64,000 bases of DNA. Origin: Bombus terrestris (taxonomy: Eukaryota > Arthropoda > Insecta > Hymenoptera > Apidae). The position numbers and the translations under genes are program-made. The stretch is taken from NCBI RefSeq assembly GCF_910591885.1, contig NC_063276.1, positions 6,820,001 to 6,884,000 of the forward strand, in the 5' to 3' direction. The stretch's first letter is position 1. Each line of letters begins with the position of its first letter. Of the stretch, positions 39,801 to 54,298 are shown in pieces. The notes beneath the pieces are model-generated. The model did no database searches. It saw nothing but the letters and a program-made list of their open reading frames with translations, and had not been told where the DNA came from.

Positions 39801-42800
39801 TTTAACAAACGTTGCTATTAATTAATTCATCAACTGTTTATCATTGCTTGATATTCGTAAAAAATTTGGACGTTAAAATGGTTAGATCATGAAATTACAC
39901 TAAAGAATGTTTACCGAATCTTCTGCGCTTGATAACATGATCTGCGTGTTTCCCAGTATCTAAAATCCGTATTTCAAAACTATCACTCAAAATTTCCAAG
40001 TAAGATTTTCCATTAGTACCTAGATTAAATCGCCGCCTAACAACTAGGCGACTTATACTGGAAACTGACCCACGATAGTTCGTTTGATTTGCATCCCTAG
40101 CAGCGGCAAATATTGGATTACATTATTCAGTGATCGAGCAAAACGTAAGATTTGATCGTTAATTATCCAATAGAAGTACAAGCAGTTTACCGGCATTCGA
40201 GCATGAAATATTTTCCGATCGACCGACGCGATTCCCGATGAACATTAATAACGATAAAAAGAAGAGGATCGACGTTGCTCTAACGCCGAACAACAAAAAG
40301 TTGTCGGTTCTTACACGCCCACCGAGATTCCCCCCGACAACCTTACTCCTTTTTCCGTGGTTTTAGAGTGTTCGGCTACTTATCGGATCCAGGAAACTAC
40401 TCCGGAAACTTTCCAACTCTCCCCGCGAGTCTCGTGAAACGAGAAACGAAGTAAAAGAGATCGAGGATTCTGAGAAGGTGGAAAGAGTCTCGACACGATT
40501 CAAGGAATAGGGGGGACGAGAACTGTTCCTACCCAGGAAATTTATCGTATTTAGTAAATAATTAATTGTTTCTTAAGTATTTGTGCTTCCAACTGAGCCA
40601 TAAATAAATTGCTTAGAAATCGTGCTGATCAGTAGGCTGCGAATCTTTACGCATTTAAAAGAAATTTTAAAATGTAAACACGCCCGTATATAATATACAA
40701 AGGTATATAGAATATTCGAAGTAGGGTATTTAATATAATATTTAGCAAATGAAACGAATTTCCATTTCTTTAGTTATATGCATAAAAGTATAAAAATGCA
40801 TAAAAATCCGCGGTGTATTGATTAACTTGATCAAACTGATAATTGTATAAAAAGTGGAGTTAATTAACTTGACTTTTGATAGGCTCTAATATCCCTCACT
40901 TCACTCGTCCTTATCATTTCGCACGAATATTCCATTCGATTCAGTTTTACTCAAAATTACAATACACGACGCTGTGTTTTCTGCGATCTGGATAGGATCA
41001 GTTTTGCGTTTCTTGTTGAACCGGATACTGAATAGGATTCTGGATAATTTGTAACCGAAGCCAGTTAAAATTGAATCCTCGTCGGTTACGGAACGGTAGA
41101 AGGTCGATTATGACTCAGGGCGATCTTTGATAGAATTCCACGGGAAGGAAAGTTTGATGGAGAACAGTTGGCAGAGGGATCTTTGGGGAGTACCAGATGA
41201 AACTATGAGGATCGTTTAAACTGTGCGCTTTGAGGGGGACAAATGGATCAGACGGTAATAAAATATGTGGCTCCTTGTCTGGTGGAAAGTTTAAAGAGCT
41301 TTCGAGTTTTCATTCCGATAGCTCGAGGAAATAATTGACTCGAATGTTCTTCGAAAGAACGAAAATACGTCCTCCAATGTCCGAAGATACTTCTCCAAGA
41401 CTTTTATGGTTATATAGTTAACTTATTAAGATCGAATATCTTGGAATTGTCTGATATTTAAGGAACGTTCTGCAAGTTCTGTATCATGAAATATGTTTAC
41501 TGCAATTTTACGATTCCAGCGAGTCACTGTATTTTTATGACTATACTTGAGAGAAGACAGAAACATTTATAGATATGACAATATATTTCGAACGTTGCAA
41601 ATAGACAGTTCGGAATACAATCGTTATTCTTCTAGTATGAAGATGCACGGCTGTACTGATCGTCAAAAAACGAAATCACATAATTTTTAGTAGTTGGATC
41701 TTAGTTATACGTCCACTTAAAGGATATCGTTCATTCTTAATTGAATTTAGATATATAAAATAAATTATGCAGTTTAAATTACACGCAGAATTACCTTACG
41801 TTAATTACATTTAACCTAGTCAAATTTATAATACATTATTTTCAATCGACATCAGTGTACACGGCGATGAACCAGATTTTCTGTAGATCTAGAATTTTAG
41901 GAAACGAGGCTATGTAATTTGTTTCAGTGCAGCTCGATCGTGTTTATCAGTTGATAAGTGAGTTTGGCTTGATTATTCAACAGCAAAGATGTTTGCAAAC
42001 GTAAAAAGAAGTTTCAACGGAATCAAAAACTAGAAAACTAAAAACTCAATTTCTCACGCCAGTTTCATGATGTCTGTTCATCGAATAACATTATTTTCCC
42101 ATCAAATACCATTTATGAGAGATAACCGAAGCACGTCATGAAATCATCCAGGTAATCAATAGATGCGTTTAACTATTCCATTAACCTTGATCAAACAGTC
42201 GCAAAGTTAATTACACAGAGTTTGAAAATAAAACCGCGTTCTCACAATATCCTCTCTTAACTGTTGGAATATTCATGAAAATTCGTTTCATACGAAAACA
42301 AGGCCAGATTAATTACCAGAGAAGTGCTCGATCAAAGAAACATCCGCGCGGCCACTTTAAACAAGCCAACCGAAAACAATAAAAGTTAGACCGAGTAGCG
42401 TTCGGGAAGCGACGGGAGAGTATCGGGGAACAATTAAGGAGAATCATGAAAAACAGGAACGGAAAAACCGGGCGGACATCGAAAAACGAAGGTGAAGCTT
42501 CATGTTCCGTAAAAAGAGGGGAGGCAGCGAATAGCGTTAGTGTGTTCCGTGAACAACGCGAGAAAGAGGAAACGTCGAGAGACGCGAGCGTGGTTTCGCG
42601 TGGCAGTCGAAGAGGAGAGGGCATTTGTGTGTCTGCTGGAAGGCGAGATCTCATTAGAGCCTGTCGAGTCTCGTTAAGAATCGTCGGCAAGTGTTTACTT
42701 TCTCAAGAGATGGCGTACGCGCGAATCGGTACGTTAGCCAATGAACGTGTTCCGCGAACGCTTTTGGTCCATTGAATTTCTGTCTTGATCTTTCGACTGC

Positions 42801-44756
42801 TGCTCGAACAGAATCTACGGACCGAGTTTTCCAGTCGAGCGTGACTGAAACGAAATTGCAGTAATTTTCGATTCTAACGAAGAGATTGAGATATCAAAAT
42901 AAGCGCAGAGCGTGATAAGGAATCGGTGAAAGTTATTGGATCGGTAACCGAGTTCGTAACAGCTTGTCACGTCGTTGAGCGAAATTATTTATTGAAATCA
43001 CTAACGAATGAATGAGGTTCGCTTTGTTGAGGGATAAATCGTTTATATAATCGGAGTCCATGCAATAGGAACGTATCAATTTTTCTCGTTACCTATTATT
43101 TTTCGTTCACATAGTACAAGCTCGCGTACGAATAAATAGATCTAATCAGTAAAAGTGCAACTAATAAATTAACTAAAATCTCGTTGCAATAAGTGGAGCC
43201 CTACTGTAAGTTGCAAACAGGAAAATTCTTCATATGCAATGCTAAAACATAGACTACAAAACACTTAAAGTTAATTTGACTTTATAAAGTATGGAAAGAA
43301 TAACTGTGGTACGCATTGTGCATTCCTTTTATCTGTACACTTTCATCTGACTTTATCTATTCACGTAATCCATTCACCCACAAAATCAAGGTATAACAGT
43401 TAGCCATAGGCCCTTGTCGAATTTCGAATTTACTTCAAGGAGAATGAGAAGATGCAGACATAAAATAATAGAACAACGAAATGGAGCAACGTTTCATGAA
43501 AATTCAAACGCTGAAAGGAAACGTGAAAGAATGGCGGAGCTCAGCTTGACGCCAGAATTTCTCATCAAAGTTCACTTGGTCCTGGCACAAAGTCCTCGCG
43601 GATCCTAAAGGGGATTTCGTTGGCTTTGATCGCAGCAGGATATCGAACCAGCCGAGAAAGTATTACCCGTCTTAATACTAATTTACTACGTATCTCGATC
43701 AGAGACACCGATGAAAGCACCGCGGAAAAATTCTCGCCTTTCTAAATTAAGAATCCTCGCCTGTTCAAGAGCGTCCACTCGAGTATTTCAATTTATTCCC
43801 CCCACCCCCCTCCCGAGATTCTCGCTGGTAATTCTTTCGTCAGAGAAGAGACAGGGTTCCATCAGGCAGGGCATTATCTTCCAGAAGTGCCCAGAGGATT
43901 ATCCACAAGGATCCTTCTTATCTTCGATCTTTCTGTCGCGTTTCCAAGCTTCCTACAAGAGGAGAGCCGCCCTCGAGCTTCGTTTTCCATCTCGTAATCT
44001 TCAGCGTTTCCACTCGCGCCACGTCAGGTCACTTTCTTTGGATGCACACGGCTTTCGTGAGGTCCAACTTCCACCGGAAAATGAAGTTTCCGGTTCTTTC
44101 AGTATTCACTGAGAATTCCCAGGAAACACGGCCAGCCGTTCCTAGTCATTCCGCCCCAGCGTATAAGTGAAACGTGTACTTTTAACGACAATGGTATGTC
44201 GAAGATCGCTCTTGTAGATCTCCTGCCGCTTGAATAGTTACAAATAACGCGAGAGAATGTGGAAATTCAAGCTTTCCGGACGTTCGGACGCTTGCTGTTC
44301 AGTATCTTATGAGGCTTAGGGAGATACAGCGATAGACATTTGAGAGCGTCATATATTATAGTAACTAGACGTTGAATCATGAGTTAAGGAAATAGACTGA
44401 CATGCATCTGCAACACAGAGAATAGGTTCCTATTTCTTGTAGAATCGATAATGAAGACGAAGCAAAGAATAGACAAGTAACCAACATAATCGTAACAGTT
44501 ATGTCTCGTTACAATTCCGATGAAATTTTTAAATGTCTTAAGTGACACATGCGATACGAACATAAATGTTTCCTCCGATAGACGTTCAAATATTTCCATG
44601 AACGTATGAATGTATGTTCACCACTGCGTATACGCTCTATCAGAGTCCAGTCTTTTAACTTAACCACGCATCAACAAACTATAATCTTAAATCTTACGAT
44701 AGTTTGTTCAAATTACGTATCAGAATGATTAATATTTCTTTCTTTCTCCGTATAAG
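36851..44756. other. Non-coding, no gene recognised
   Basis: GC-richer patches occur at about 37.2-37.5, 38.1-38.7, 42.4-42.8 and 43.7-44.1 kb; 39.0-42.3 kb is AT-rich and nearly without long frames. Frames of up to 146 codons in the patches overlap antisense and carry no domain I recognise. Confidence 0.55.
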
Positions 44757-44841
44757 TACCATGGAGAACACGGCGACAGAATGTGGAATGCGTGTCGCTG
44801 GAGGCGGAAGTATCGAAACGAAAGCAATTTCCGAAGTCTCG
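44757..44841 (+). other. Candidate short exon with good donor and acceptor
   Basis: A pyrimidine-rich run (TTTCTTTCTTTCTCCG) leads to TATAAG at 44756, and a consensus donor GGTAAGTG follows position 44841. The 85 bases between are open in two frames. Read as TAC CAT GGA and so on, they give 28 codons plus one base, which is the phase the exon at 59363 needs. Read from the ATG at 44761 they give 27 codons ending in phase 0. Neither product resembles the ADAM10 segment expected just before the VHG motif, nor a signal peptide. It could be an untranslated exon of the gene, an exon of another transcript, or chance. Confidence 0.25.
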
Positions 44842-47013
44842 GTAAGTGTCCTCATCAGATTACAAGCGTGAGAGGGGTTGTTTTAACGTAATATCGTCGC
44901 CGTTCTCGTGGGAGGGTCGTAGCGCTTGCGATACGAGGTCGAGAATCAGGCGTGGAAAAATCCGTGTAGCATCCCCCGGAAGCCGACTCCGACCCCCGGA
45001 TTAAAGTAGTTTACATCGCGGGCGATGTAATACATACGAAAACCGAGTCGTCGAGGACTGAAAAGTTCGTGGTATCACGTAAAAGGGGTGGGCCGCTTTT
45101 CCGCGGATCACGTTCGCGACTTACTGCCGAGCCAAGTATTATGGGAAGAGCATAGTCATCCATAGACGTAATCGGTCGACAGTTTTTCCTCTGGGATACA
45201 CGCTGATCTAGTTTTTCAAGGTTTCTTCGATAGATCAAACGAATTCCATGAACGTCGATATGAAAGTGTTTACCTTTCACGGGGCTGAATTTTGGTTCGC
45301 CAGAGATTTTCGGGATTTGAACTTTAATATCATCGGTTTGAACGATGTGTGATAAAAGGGGGAAAAACCAGACCCTGCATATGATGTGGACAGTTTTTTA
45401 ATACATCTTTTTTCTTTTTATTCTTTTCCCTCTTTTTGTGTAAAACATGCATGATGAATACAAAGGGATAGGGTTTGGATCTCCAATTTTACATGAAACT
45501 GATAGAGCGGACAAGGGAAAGATAATAACAGCGAGGACAAATTTAATATCACGTTTCTCTTCCCTGATTTTTTTTTTCGTGAAATAAATAGAAAATCAGG
45601 ATAAGGCCGAATATTTATATTAACTTCGAAATTCATGGCTATGTGCGTCAGTGGAAGAGAGAATATTGAATATACAAGTTCTTTATAGTCTAACGTTTCA
45701 AATGAAATAATAAATATAAATTTTATAACATAATTACAATACATTTTCATAGGTGATCTAATACTTATGAACGAGATTGTATATTAATAGGAACTGCACA
45801 TAACGAAAAACTTTCTATTATATCTTTCTGCCCCTCTTTACCAATGAACAATCGGAATAGAAAATTCCTTGTTCATCCGGTGATGAAGTTTAAACTCGCT
45901 AACATAGTTAACGCGTTGGTAGCGAGGAGAACGAAGCCTCGGCACGAATGGGGTAAGCATTATCGATCAGTCAGATTGAACTAACAGAGAATAGTCAGTT
46001 CCAACGGGGAAAGTATCGATTGATGGCTCGACATGGTTTTATACCTGGTCGATCGTTCGACTGTACGCACGTGCTATCTACTGAACGCATTCAAATGAAG
46101 TTTACTTTTCAAATGGATTCCCCTCGCCCCCGTGGCACGCGTATAAAGTACATTTCCCACGAATGTATCTTGCAAGGCGAAGTATTCTTGCTACGAGATG
46201 GAATTTCAAGTATGCGGTGCGCGAGAATAAAAGCCTCGCTCCATTTATGACTTTGCTTCCCGATCGATTGACCGATTGTACAGATCCTGATATCAAGAAA
46301 GTCTGGCACGGAACGCGCACCGAATGGTGACATTTTCGAATGGAACGTATACCAATGCGGCCTTGTCAGTCACATTGAGCTTAAAAATGAAAAATCGCGA
46401 GAACTTGTTATCCAACCATTCTACTAAAGATGAAACTTTGTAGAATAAATTTGTTGTTGTAGGAACCTAGTGAAAATAGCAGATTTTCTACTTTGTCGCT
46501 GAATTTTATACAATTTCGTGAAATTTGTTGGAAATGTTCGGAACAGTCGTTTCTGTCACTATGAGTTTTGGAAAGAGTAGGCAAACACTTGACAGTACCA
46601 TAAATTAGCTCTTTCTGATACTACAACACCTAAAAAAATATTTATTTTTTGTAGAAGCGATCCAGATGAATATCTAATAGTGTTACCCGAATCTCGAAGA
46701 ATTTTTGAGTATTATATGACTTGAGGATATTCTATCTAAGCCCCCTATTTTTAATTGCATTCTCGAAAACGTAAATTTCCATGAAAATCCGTAGTCTAAT
46801 CATAACGCTGTAAAATTCTCACGAAACGGTAGAATTTCTGGAATAAAAGTGGAATTGGTCGATGATTTGTCGGGCTCGCGACATCAAACACAGTAGTTTA
46901 GCATCTCGGCGAATGTAACCTACGCTATAATCAAAAAGTCACGCAATCGTTATTGAACTATTTATTAGAAGCTCTAGTGTGTTGCGTGACTTTTCGATCG
47001 TAGTTCCGCAGAG

Positions 47014-47028
47014 ACACACACACACACA
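47014..47028. repeat. AC dinucleotide microsatellite
   Basis: About seven AC units. Confidence 0.9.
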
Positions 47029-49367
47029 TACGTACGCCGCATTCTCAGAAGCACACGTCGTTTTAGTTGAAAGTTAAACGGCGTGTTTGGATTAGACTAG
47101 TCAGCCTGTGGCGATAATGCCAACATTCCGATGAGTAAAGTTTCTAGAGGGATCACAGTTGAGCGTGCCGAGACTTCGGCGACGTTACAATGAAAATCAG
47201 TCGACGACTAGACCAAAAACAAACGAGTCGATAAAACAAGAGCTCGCACGAAATGAAGGATCCTCTTGGGGATGCCCTGTTGAAGCAGAGTCAGGATCAC
47301 AGCCAGAAACACGGACTAGTGACAACGTCGTTATTTCTCCACCGAGATTTCCTCGGGGACCTCGTTAGGATCCGTTTTCCATGCAGTTCGATCGTCTTTT
47401 AAATGGTTTCTCCGCGGAAAATTATAGCTACCGTCAGCCACTTACCATTCGACAACTCTGTTTTTTGATTTCGTTCCATCATGGTGTACCATCGTATTGA
47501 TTTAAATTAGCGAAATAACGTTCGCTGTTCCATTGGAAATTGAAGTCGAGAGTTTTTTCGAATCTTTTTTCCGACTAGAAATGAAAATTGTACCGTGTGA
47601 ATTTCAGAATTGGAAATATCACGGTTGAAATCATGGCAATATGATTCAATACAATGAAGTTTCGTCGATACTTGCGCGATGCACGGTTCCATTTATTAGC
47701 GTGAATGATTAAATTTTGGTGACACGCCACGAGAAACATAAATTTCCATAAAAATTCGCTTCTACTCGTGAAACGACAGCGAACTAATGACAAGGTGCAT
47801 CGTGGTAACGGTAATGAAATAGCTATCTTCGCGTTTCGATTCACCATCTTGCCGGCAGACTGACCACTAATTTGCTGCATAACAAGGCCGTGACTGGCCC
47901 AATTAGCGAGCTGATTGATAGAATCCGAAACTCGAGCAATTAAGCCGTCTACGGAATTTCATGATTTGACACCGCCTCCCGTTTATCGTGTCCCTAAATC
48001 GATTTCGTTCCAACCACGGCCTCTAAGAAAATTGATACCTCCGTTAAACCACCCCTCCCCTTGCTGAGGTGCGGGCTTTTCTATCACGCGATATATTTTC
48101 TCTTTACATCGAGGCTCTAATGAGCTGGCGACTCGTTCGAACGTTGCACGAGATACAACAGACTCTGGTGGTCTTATTTCCAGCGTTTCAAACGAGGATT
48201 GCATTCCCTTTGAGTCACGCTAAAGATAAAAAGATATAAAAAATGTTGGTCGAAGAAGATCAGTTAGAAAGAAAAGATACTTTACAATTTTCTTAGTTCA
48301 GATTATAATGTAATTTTTCTTTGGATCATATGTCCAATATTCCTTGTTTTTAGTTTTATTACAAATTATAATTTCCTTTCATCATATCTCATTACTTTAT
48401 TGAATATTAATAAGGTTTGCCTCAACCATAAGAAAACTGCGTCACATGATATTATATACAAAAAAAAAAGAAAACAACACATCAGAATTACAATATCAGT
48501 ATTGGAGCGGTGCACGATATGTTCACATAATGCATAAAGATATCTACTAGCCTCTCTAGACTTCCAATGCATGTAAAAACTCTGCATACGAAATATCAGG
48601 AAAATATTACTAAACACAGTGTAGATCTGTTATGTCGATCTGATATATACAGTGACAAAACGGTATAAAATATTTAGAAAAACGACTCGTCGTCTGTTAC
48701 ATCTGTTTTATTCTACATGATCCTCGATCACTCATCGTTTAAGTTTATCGTTTACTACACAATAATATTTGACGAACATGCGATGAAATTTAAATGATCC
48801 CAATTAATCGAACCAGTGGAAAATGACGAAGACGAGAAGATCTGTGACAAATATTCAAGCCCGTTATCGACCAATTATGACAGGCGAGTATCGAAAGCAG
48901 GAAAACTATTGTTTAAGAGTGACTCCTCTATCTCGTGACACAGCACAAGTGATACCGATGATGGGCGCATCAATCACTGGCGTTGATTGCGAGGTTTTAC
49001 CACTTACACCGGCGTCAAATAACAGGCGTGCCTGGCATCAGCATTAATTTTCGTAACCACTGATCCCGATAGAATACAACGTGAGTCGAACGGGGTTGAC
49101 TGACCATGCATACCACAAAACCCATCCTGATGCGCTGACGGAAAATAAATATGGCATTGATGGAAGAAATTCAGTGGACGTGTGAACATCAAAAGCTACA
49201 TCTCTGCCAGATGAACGTACGTATTATATTACACGCTCTATGCAGATTGTTCGACTTTAATATATATAAGTTATGTAATAAATCCGTTTTCCTTTCATAT
49301 TTCGAGTAATATCATATTAGCTGCAATGAACAACATATTGGATTCGGCGGAAAGTTAGTAGTAAAAT

Positions 49368-49385
49368 TTTAAATTTAAATTTAAA
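49368..49385. repeat. TTTAAA triple repeat (18-bp palindrome)
   Basis: TTTAAATTTAAATTTAAA is both a short tandem repeat and a palindrome. Low-complexity AT sequence explains it. Confidence 0.8.
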
Positions 49386-50819
49386 GGAAAGTTTGAGGGT
49401 AATACAATATAATTTCCCAAACTAATAGGGGTATAAATAATGAAATTTGATCAAAGGAGTTGCGCATTTTAATGGGAAATTATTAACTATCCGATTTGTA
49501 ACTTGAAATTTCCCGCAACGTTTTAAAAAACTTCATTAGAATAACGCCATGAAGTAGAATTGAAAGTTTTCCAAGCGTTTACAGAGGAGAGAATGGGGAG
49601 TCTTAGAAAAAGTTTGCTACACCGTTAAAACGTTACGCGCAGTTCGATGAAAGAAAGATTTAATTCTTCTGGAAGCTGACTTCCATTGGAAAATAAAGGG
49701 AACATCCAAATGGAGCCAACTTTCTAAAAGCTTTTCGAAAAAGAAAACTCCGTTTTCTCAAACTCCCTACAACAGTAAGTAGCGTTTAAAATTATTTTCC
49801 GATAGCAAACACCAGATCCTTTTCTTTGATCCTTTCTAATAAAACTCGAGAGAGTTCAATGTAAAAAATTCTAACTTGTTTGATTCGAAAACGAATAATT
49901 CTGACGAGGAAACGTAGACGGGCGTAACATTAATGAGATGATAAAAAGAATAGGATTCCGATCAATTTTTCGGATCGTGCTTGGCAAATGAATCGTTTGG
50001 AATATTCAACGCACGTATTAGGCGAAAGAGGAAACGCGAGAGGTGGGAAAATGAAAAAGAGGAAGAGACGGAGATAGCGTTTAGAGTGAAGTTCGAAGCG
50101 ACACAAATTAGCCTCCCGCCGGCGCGGTATTATTATCGGATAATTAGCAACATTCGGCGGAGATTTATCGAATCGGGTTAAATAGAGACGTGTGCTGGGA
50201 ATTAATGATGCCGATTTTCAAAATGAACGCCCGATCAGTAAGCACTTCGTTATCTAACCAACCACGTGACGTGTATTCGTGATTCATTCGATTCTTCTTT
50301 ATTGATCTTTCGCTCAAATTTACGAGAGATGTTACACGCTTTTCAAATAAGTAGTTCCAAAGAGTTAAGAGGGGATCGATTATGGTTTCGTAATCGTAAA
50401 TGCAATACTAATTTCAAGATTATTTTATTGCTAATAATTTGCTTACAACGTTTTGATAATGAATTACGTTTAGAATTGTAAGCGTTTTGTCGAAAAGTGT
50501 TAGCTGCTTTAAAAATGTGTGAGAGGTTAAAAGTGGAGATGGTCAAATTTGGCATTATATTTATTAATTCTATGTTAGGAATCATAAGGCAGGGATAATA
50601 TGGATAAAGGAAAGAACAGAAAAATTCGAAAACGTAAATCTTACGAGATATCGCAACTGGATTGAGCATGCGAGAGAATTTAATTCTGAAGCATCGTCTC
50701 GTCAGCAACAGAGAATGGAATTTGCACATTTGCGTTTCCGCGAATGGGCTACACCGGGGTAGAATAGAAGGATGCACGCGCAAAAGAGAAGAGTCTTTCG
50801 ACGGATTCTGAAATCTCGA

Positions 50820-51075
50820 TTCACGGAAGAGTAGCTTTCACGCGGATAAACAGAAGAGCTTGCGTACGGAAAGAAAAGGAGGTGCGCTCCGACTGCGCAA
50901 GAAAGATTGATAAAGACGTGAAACGAAAAGAGCTGGAAACGAGTAAGAAGAGAGGTGAGGCATAAAAGGGGGAGACAGAGAGAACCATGGGGGTGCAAGC
51001 GAAAAGAAATAGGAATAGGGAAGAGGGAGAGTAGTAGAAAGGGTGAAAGGAAATGGTGAAAAGGCTGAGCTGAAA
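50820..51075. repeat. Purine-rich tract
   Basis: The plus strand is dominated by A and G, with runs such as GGAAGAGGGAGAGTAG. The long minus-strand open frames over it translate to Leu/Phe/Ser/Pro-rich low-complexity sequence, so I treat them as composition artefacts. Confidence 0.6.
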
Positions 51076-54000
51076 CGTAGCCAGTGTTGGGGCCCGTTCT
51101 GTCACTTTGCAAGCCAGATCCACTTTTCGAGCTGGATATATAGACTTTGAGAGGATGGATACGGTCTGCATTAAGTTTTGAATAATTGGGAGACGTCGCC
51201 GGGTCGAGGACTCTAATGCACCACTAACGAAATTGAGCTTATATACGTTCCTGCTCGGTGAAATTGTATTTAAAGTTCGTACGTTGTTTGAGGTCTACTT
51301 GAGGCTTCTGATATTTCTCCGAATAATTTCATTAATTGCTTTATAAATTGAAACGGAACATGGCTTGAAATTCGCCAACCCAATTGAGTATTTTCGGAAC
51401 GATCCAACCACACCCAGACCAAAATAGTTTTATAATGTGTACCAAATAATATTCACCGACAGAGTCTATGCTCTATACTCGTAAAATACGACGATTCGAA
51501 TCACGGAAAAAGGAACCAGGAAACGATGGTCAAGAGAGGAAATAGAAGAATAAACGTTCCCAAATTAAATGCAAACTGGTCAGGTCAAAGCCTCCATGGC
51601 TGAGCGTGGAAACCTGTCGGAGACAGAGAGAAGGCTGATCTTTCCGGGCCGAAAGGCACACACACATACGGTGGTGGAATTTCCTCGAAATTTTCCCAGT
51701 CGTCGGGCACATAAATTCCAAAAGGGATCGACGTCGATGCAAGGAGAACATATCGGAGCGGCGGTGTCACGGCTGCCGTCGAATCCCTTCGTCTGCGATC
51801 CCGAAAATGGATAAACCGAAGAGGGGGATTCGATCGAGAGCGAGTGATTTACCACGAAGGACTTCTACGGGAAGCCTTTCAGAAACGTACAGAGACGTCT
51901 GCGTTCTCCATCTTACGTATCCAGCATTTTACATCAGATCGGCTGAGAAAAGCGAATGGAAGGGGGAGGACGTTGGAGCGAAAGCCGGCACACGCGCGGC
52001 AACGTGAAGAGGGAACCAGCTGAATTTTATTTTCCTCCTGGGATAATCCTTTAGCAGCAAGAAAATAGTGTACCTCTCGGGACTGCGAGTTTCCAGATCT
52101 CAAGAATAAAAAATTCAGTATAAAAAATTATTCGACTTTTTCCATTCTATTTCTATCCTAACGAGACTTTCGTTTTATGTAATAAGCTAGAATTATTTGA
52201 ATCACTCGTGCTACAACATTTTAAAGTTCAATTTTGGATTATTCCAGAAATAGGGTAACATATATATACTACTGAATTAGGATAACTACAACTGAAAATA
52301 TTAATATTGAACAGGCTTCTTCTCTTTTCATGAATAGAATATTCTATCAGAATAAAACATGTCCAGCTGTCAAGTACACGATACACACACTGTTTATCAC
52401 ATCACTAACAGCTAGTTAAACAATCTGTTTCCAAATATATTGTAGATTGCTTCAGAATTGTACATAATCTTTTATCCCATCTATTGATCCCCCTTTCTCA
52501 AAATTTCTGTTAACTAAACGTTAAAGCTGATCTCTCTGTTTTTACACGACTAACAATGGTTTCGTAAACCTTCGACTTCTTTCACTTGCTTCCGGAAGTA
52601 TTATTTTCTATGAACAAACTCGAGACTCCATGATATCGTTGCACCAATCGTTCATTACCGTGATCGCTTTTGTTAGCACACACGATGTCAAAGGCAGAAT
52701 CAGTATCTCAGTGTTAGCTATTGCCCAAACATTCGCGCGATTTCAAGCAATTTACATGAGTTGGCCGACTCATAAATCGCTCATGAAGGACGGTTTGTCT
52801 GTCTCCTTGTACACTTGCAGAATCACGCCTGGCGGGGCAAAGTGTATTCCGTATGGCAAGAGAAATGATTGGAGGCCGCGTCGTTTGCATGTCGCGAACG
52901 AGAACAGGCTGCCACCCGTTATCGACTTTCTATCAACACGTTGGTCACTCGAACCCGTCGAAATACGATTGGCTTTTCGAACGGCGACCGCGTTCCCCTG
53001 ACGACAGATCGTTGTAATTAAATTCCATCATGGGGAGAGAGAGCCGGCTCAATTTTGCATTTAAAACACCGGCAGCATACGCGCGTTTACATGTAACCGG
53101 CCAAGCCCACCGACAACCGGCTCTTAAAGGGACAAATTGCCGCCGATACGCCTGATAAACTGCCGGATCAGACGGAATTTTCATCGACAATTTCGCTTTC
53201 TCTCGCGAGTCTCTCCAAAGGGATTCGGAATCTTACACAATGACATATATTTAAACATTACTGAACAAGAATTTGTAATCACTACACATTAACTAGAAAG
53301 TAAGATTTTTAAAAGAAATCGGATCAAAATTGTGTTATCTTAGAAGGTATTTTTGACAAAAATCTGTCAAGAATAAGTGAAATTCTTGATGTAAAGTCGT
53401 GCCGCAGCAACAACAACGGCCGACATTATCCAAAATACTGTTTATTTATTTGATAATTATTCTGTATTGATTGATTATCAAATTCCATTGCGTTGAAGCA
53501 CCTCAACAGCTATCAAATGATAATCCATGAACAGGCATTAGATCACAGGCCACATAACGCGCTTTGTAATTTACAATCTTCGAAATTTCGTCTCGGCTAC
53601 TTATTGTGTCTCATCATCATCCACTAACAAACATTTTCCAGAATCGTCTAAATAGTTTCGATCTTTATATCGTATCTAGAAGAACAAAGTTTCTGCGTGT
53701 GAACCTAACTCAATGACCAGAAACTGTAAAACGACACCTAATTGATTTTCCATTGGGCACTAGCAAACGCGAAGAAAAAAATTAACGACTTTTACTTCTC
53801 TCCCGTGGTCGATCGAAGGAAAGAAAGTATCGCTCATTTGTTAATCAAACAAGGTCCGTGATCCGCGCGATCGTCGCCTGAAAGGATTCGCTCGCCGAGG
53901 GTGACCGCGGAGATTTTCTATTTCGTCGCGTCAAAGAAAACGAGTCGACATCGGGGAAGAACCGAGCGAGTACGTCTGCGAATTAGCTAGCAGCTCGGGC

Positions 54001-54298
54001 ACTTTGTGCAGAGTTACTTTCCCATTCCCTTTGCTCCCTTCTGCCTTTTGCACGGTCGCTGCCCCTCAATGCGACTGCACCCGTCGACGGAGTACATACC
54101 GCGGCACGTTCCTCCATTATTCATGACATTATTTTCCACTTCGATAACTAACGCGATCGACTTTCCGGGAATCCTGCAGCTCGCAAATCCGTCCGCGGTC
54201 CGGCTTGTTTGAAAAATTTATATTGATTCGATGTACTACCGTGCTATTTGCACGTTTTTCAAATACGAAGGATCAACGCTCTTTACAAAGTCGTTTCT

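Larger units (their letters stand above)
44842..54298. other. Non-coding, no gene recognised
   Basis: Contains the AC repeat at 47014, an A10 run at 48460, the purine-rich tract at 50820, and chance frames such as 52630-53001 (123 codons). No exon is recognised. Confidence 0.55.

Noticed and set aside
42313..42775. Antisense pair of frames (125 and 109 codons)
   Set aside because: Mutually overlapping, with Arg/Ser/Glu or Leu/Phe/Ser bias that follows base composition; no domain seen.
44761..44841. Reading the 44.8 kb candidate exon from its ATG as the start of the ADAM10 gene
   Set aside because: It would end in phase 0, incompatible with the 59363 exon, and the peptide is not a signal sequence.
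50343..51171. Overlapping minus-strand frames of 116-146 codons
   Set aside because: The frames over 50.7-51.2 kb translate a purine-rich tract and give Leu/Phe/Ser/Pro low-complexity sequence; the other shows no domain or splice context.
52630..53001. 123-codon ATG frame
   Set aside because: Reads plausibly as protein, but several frames this long are expected by chance and nothing in it is recognisable.
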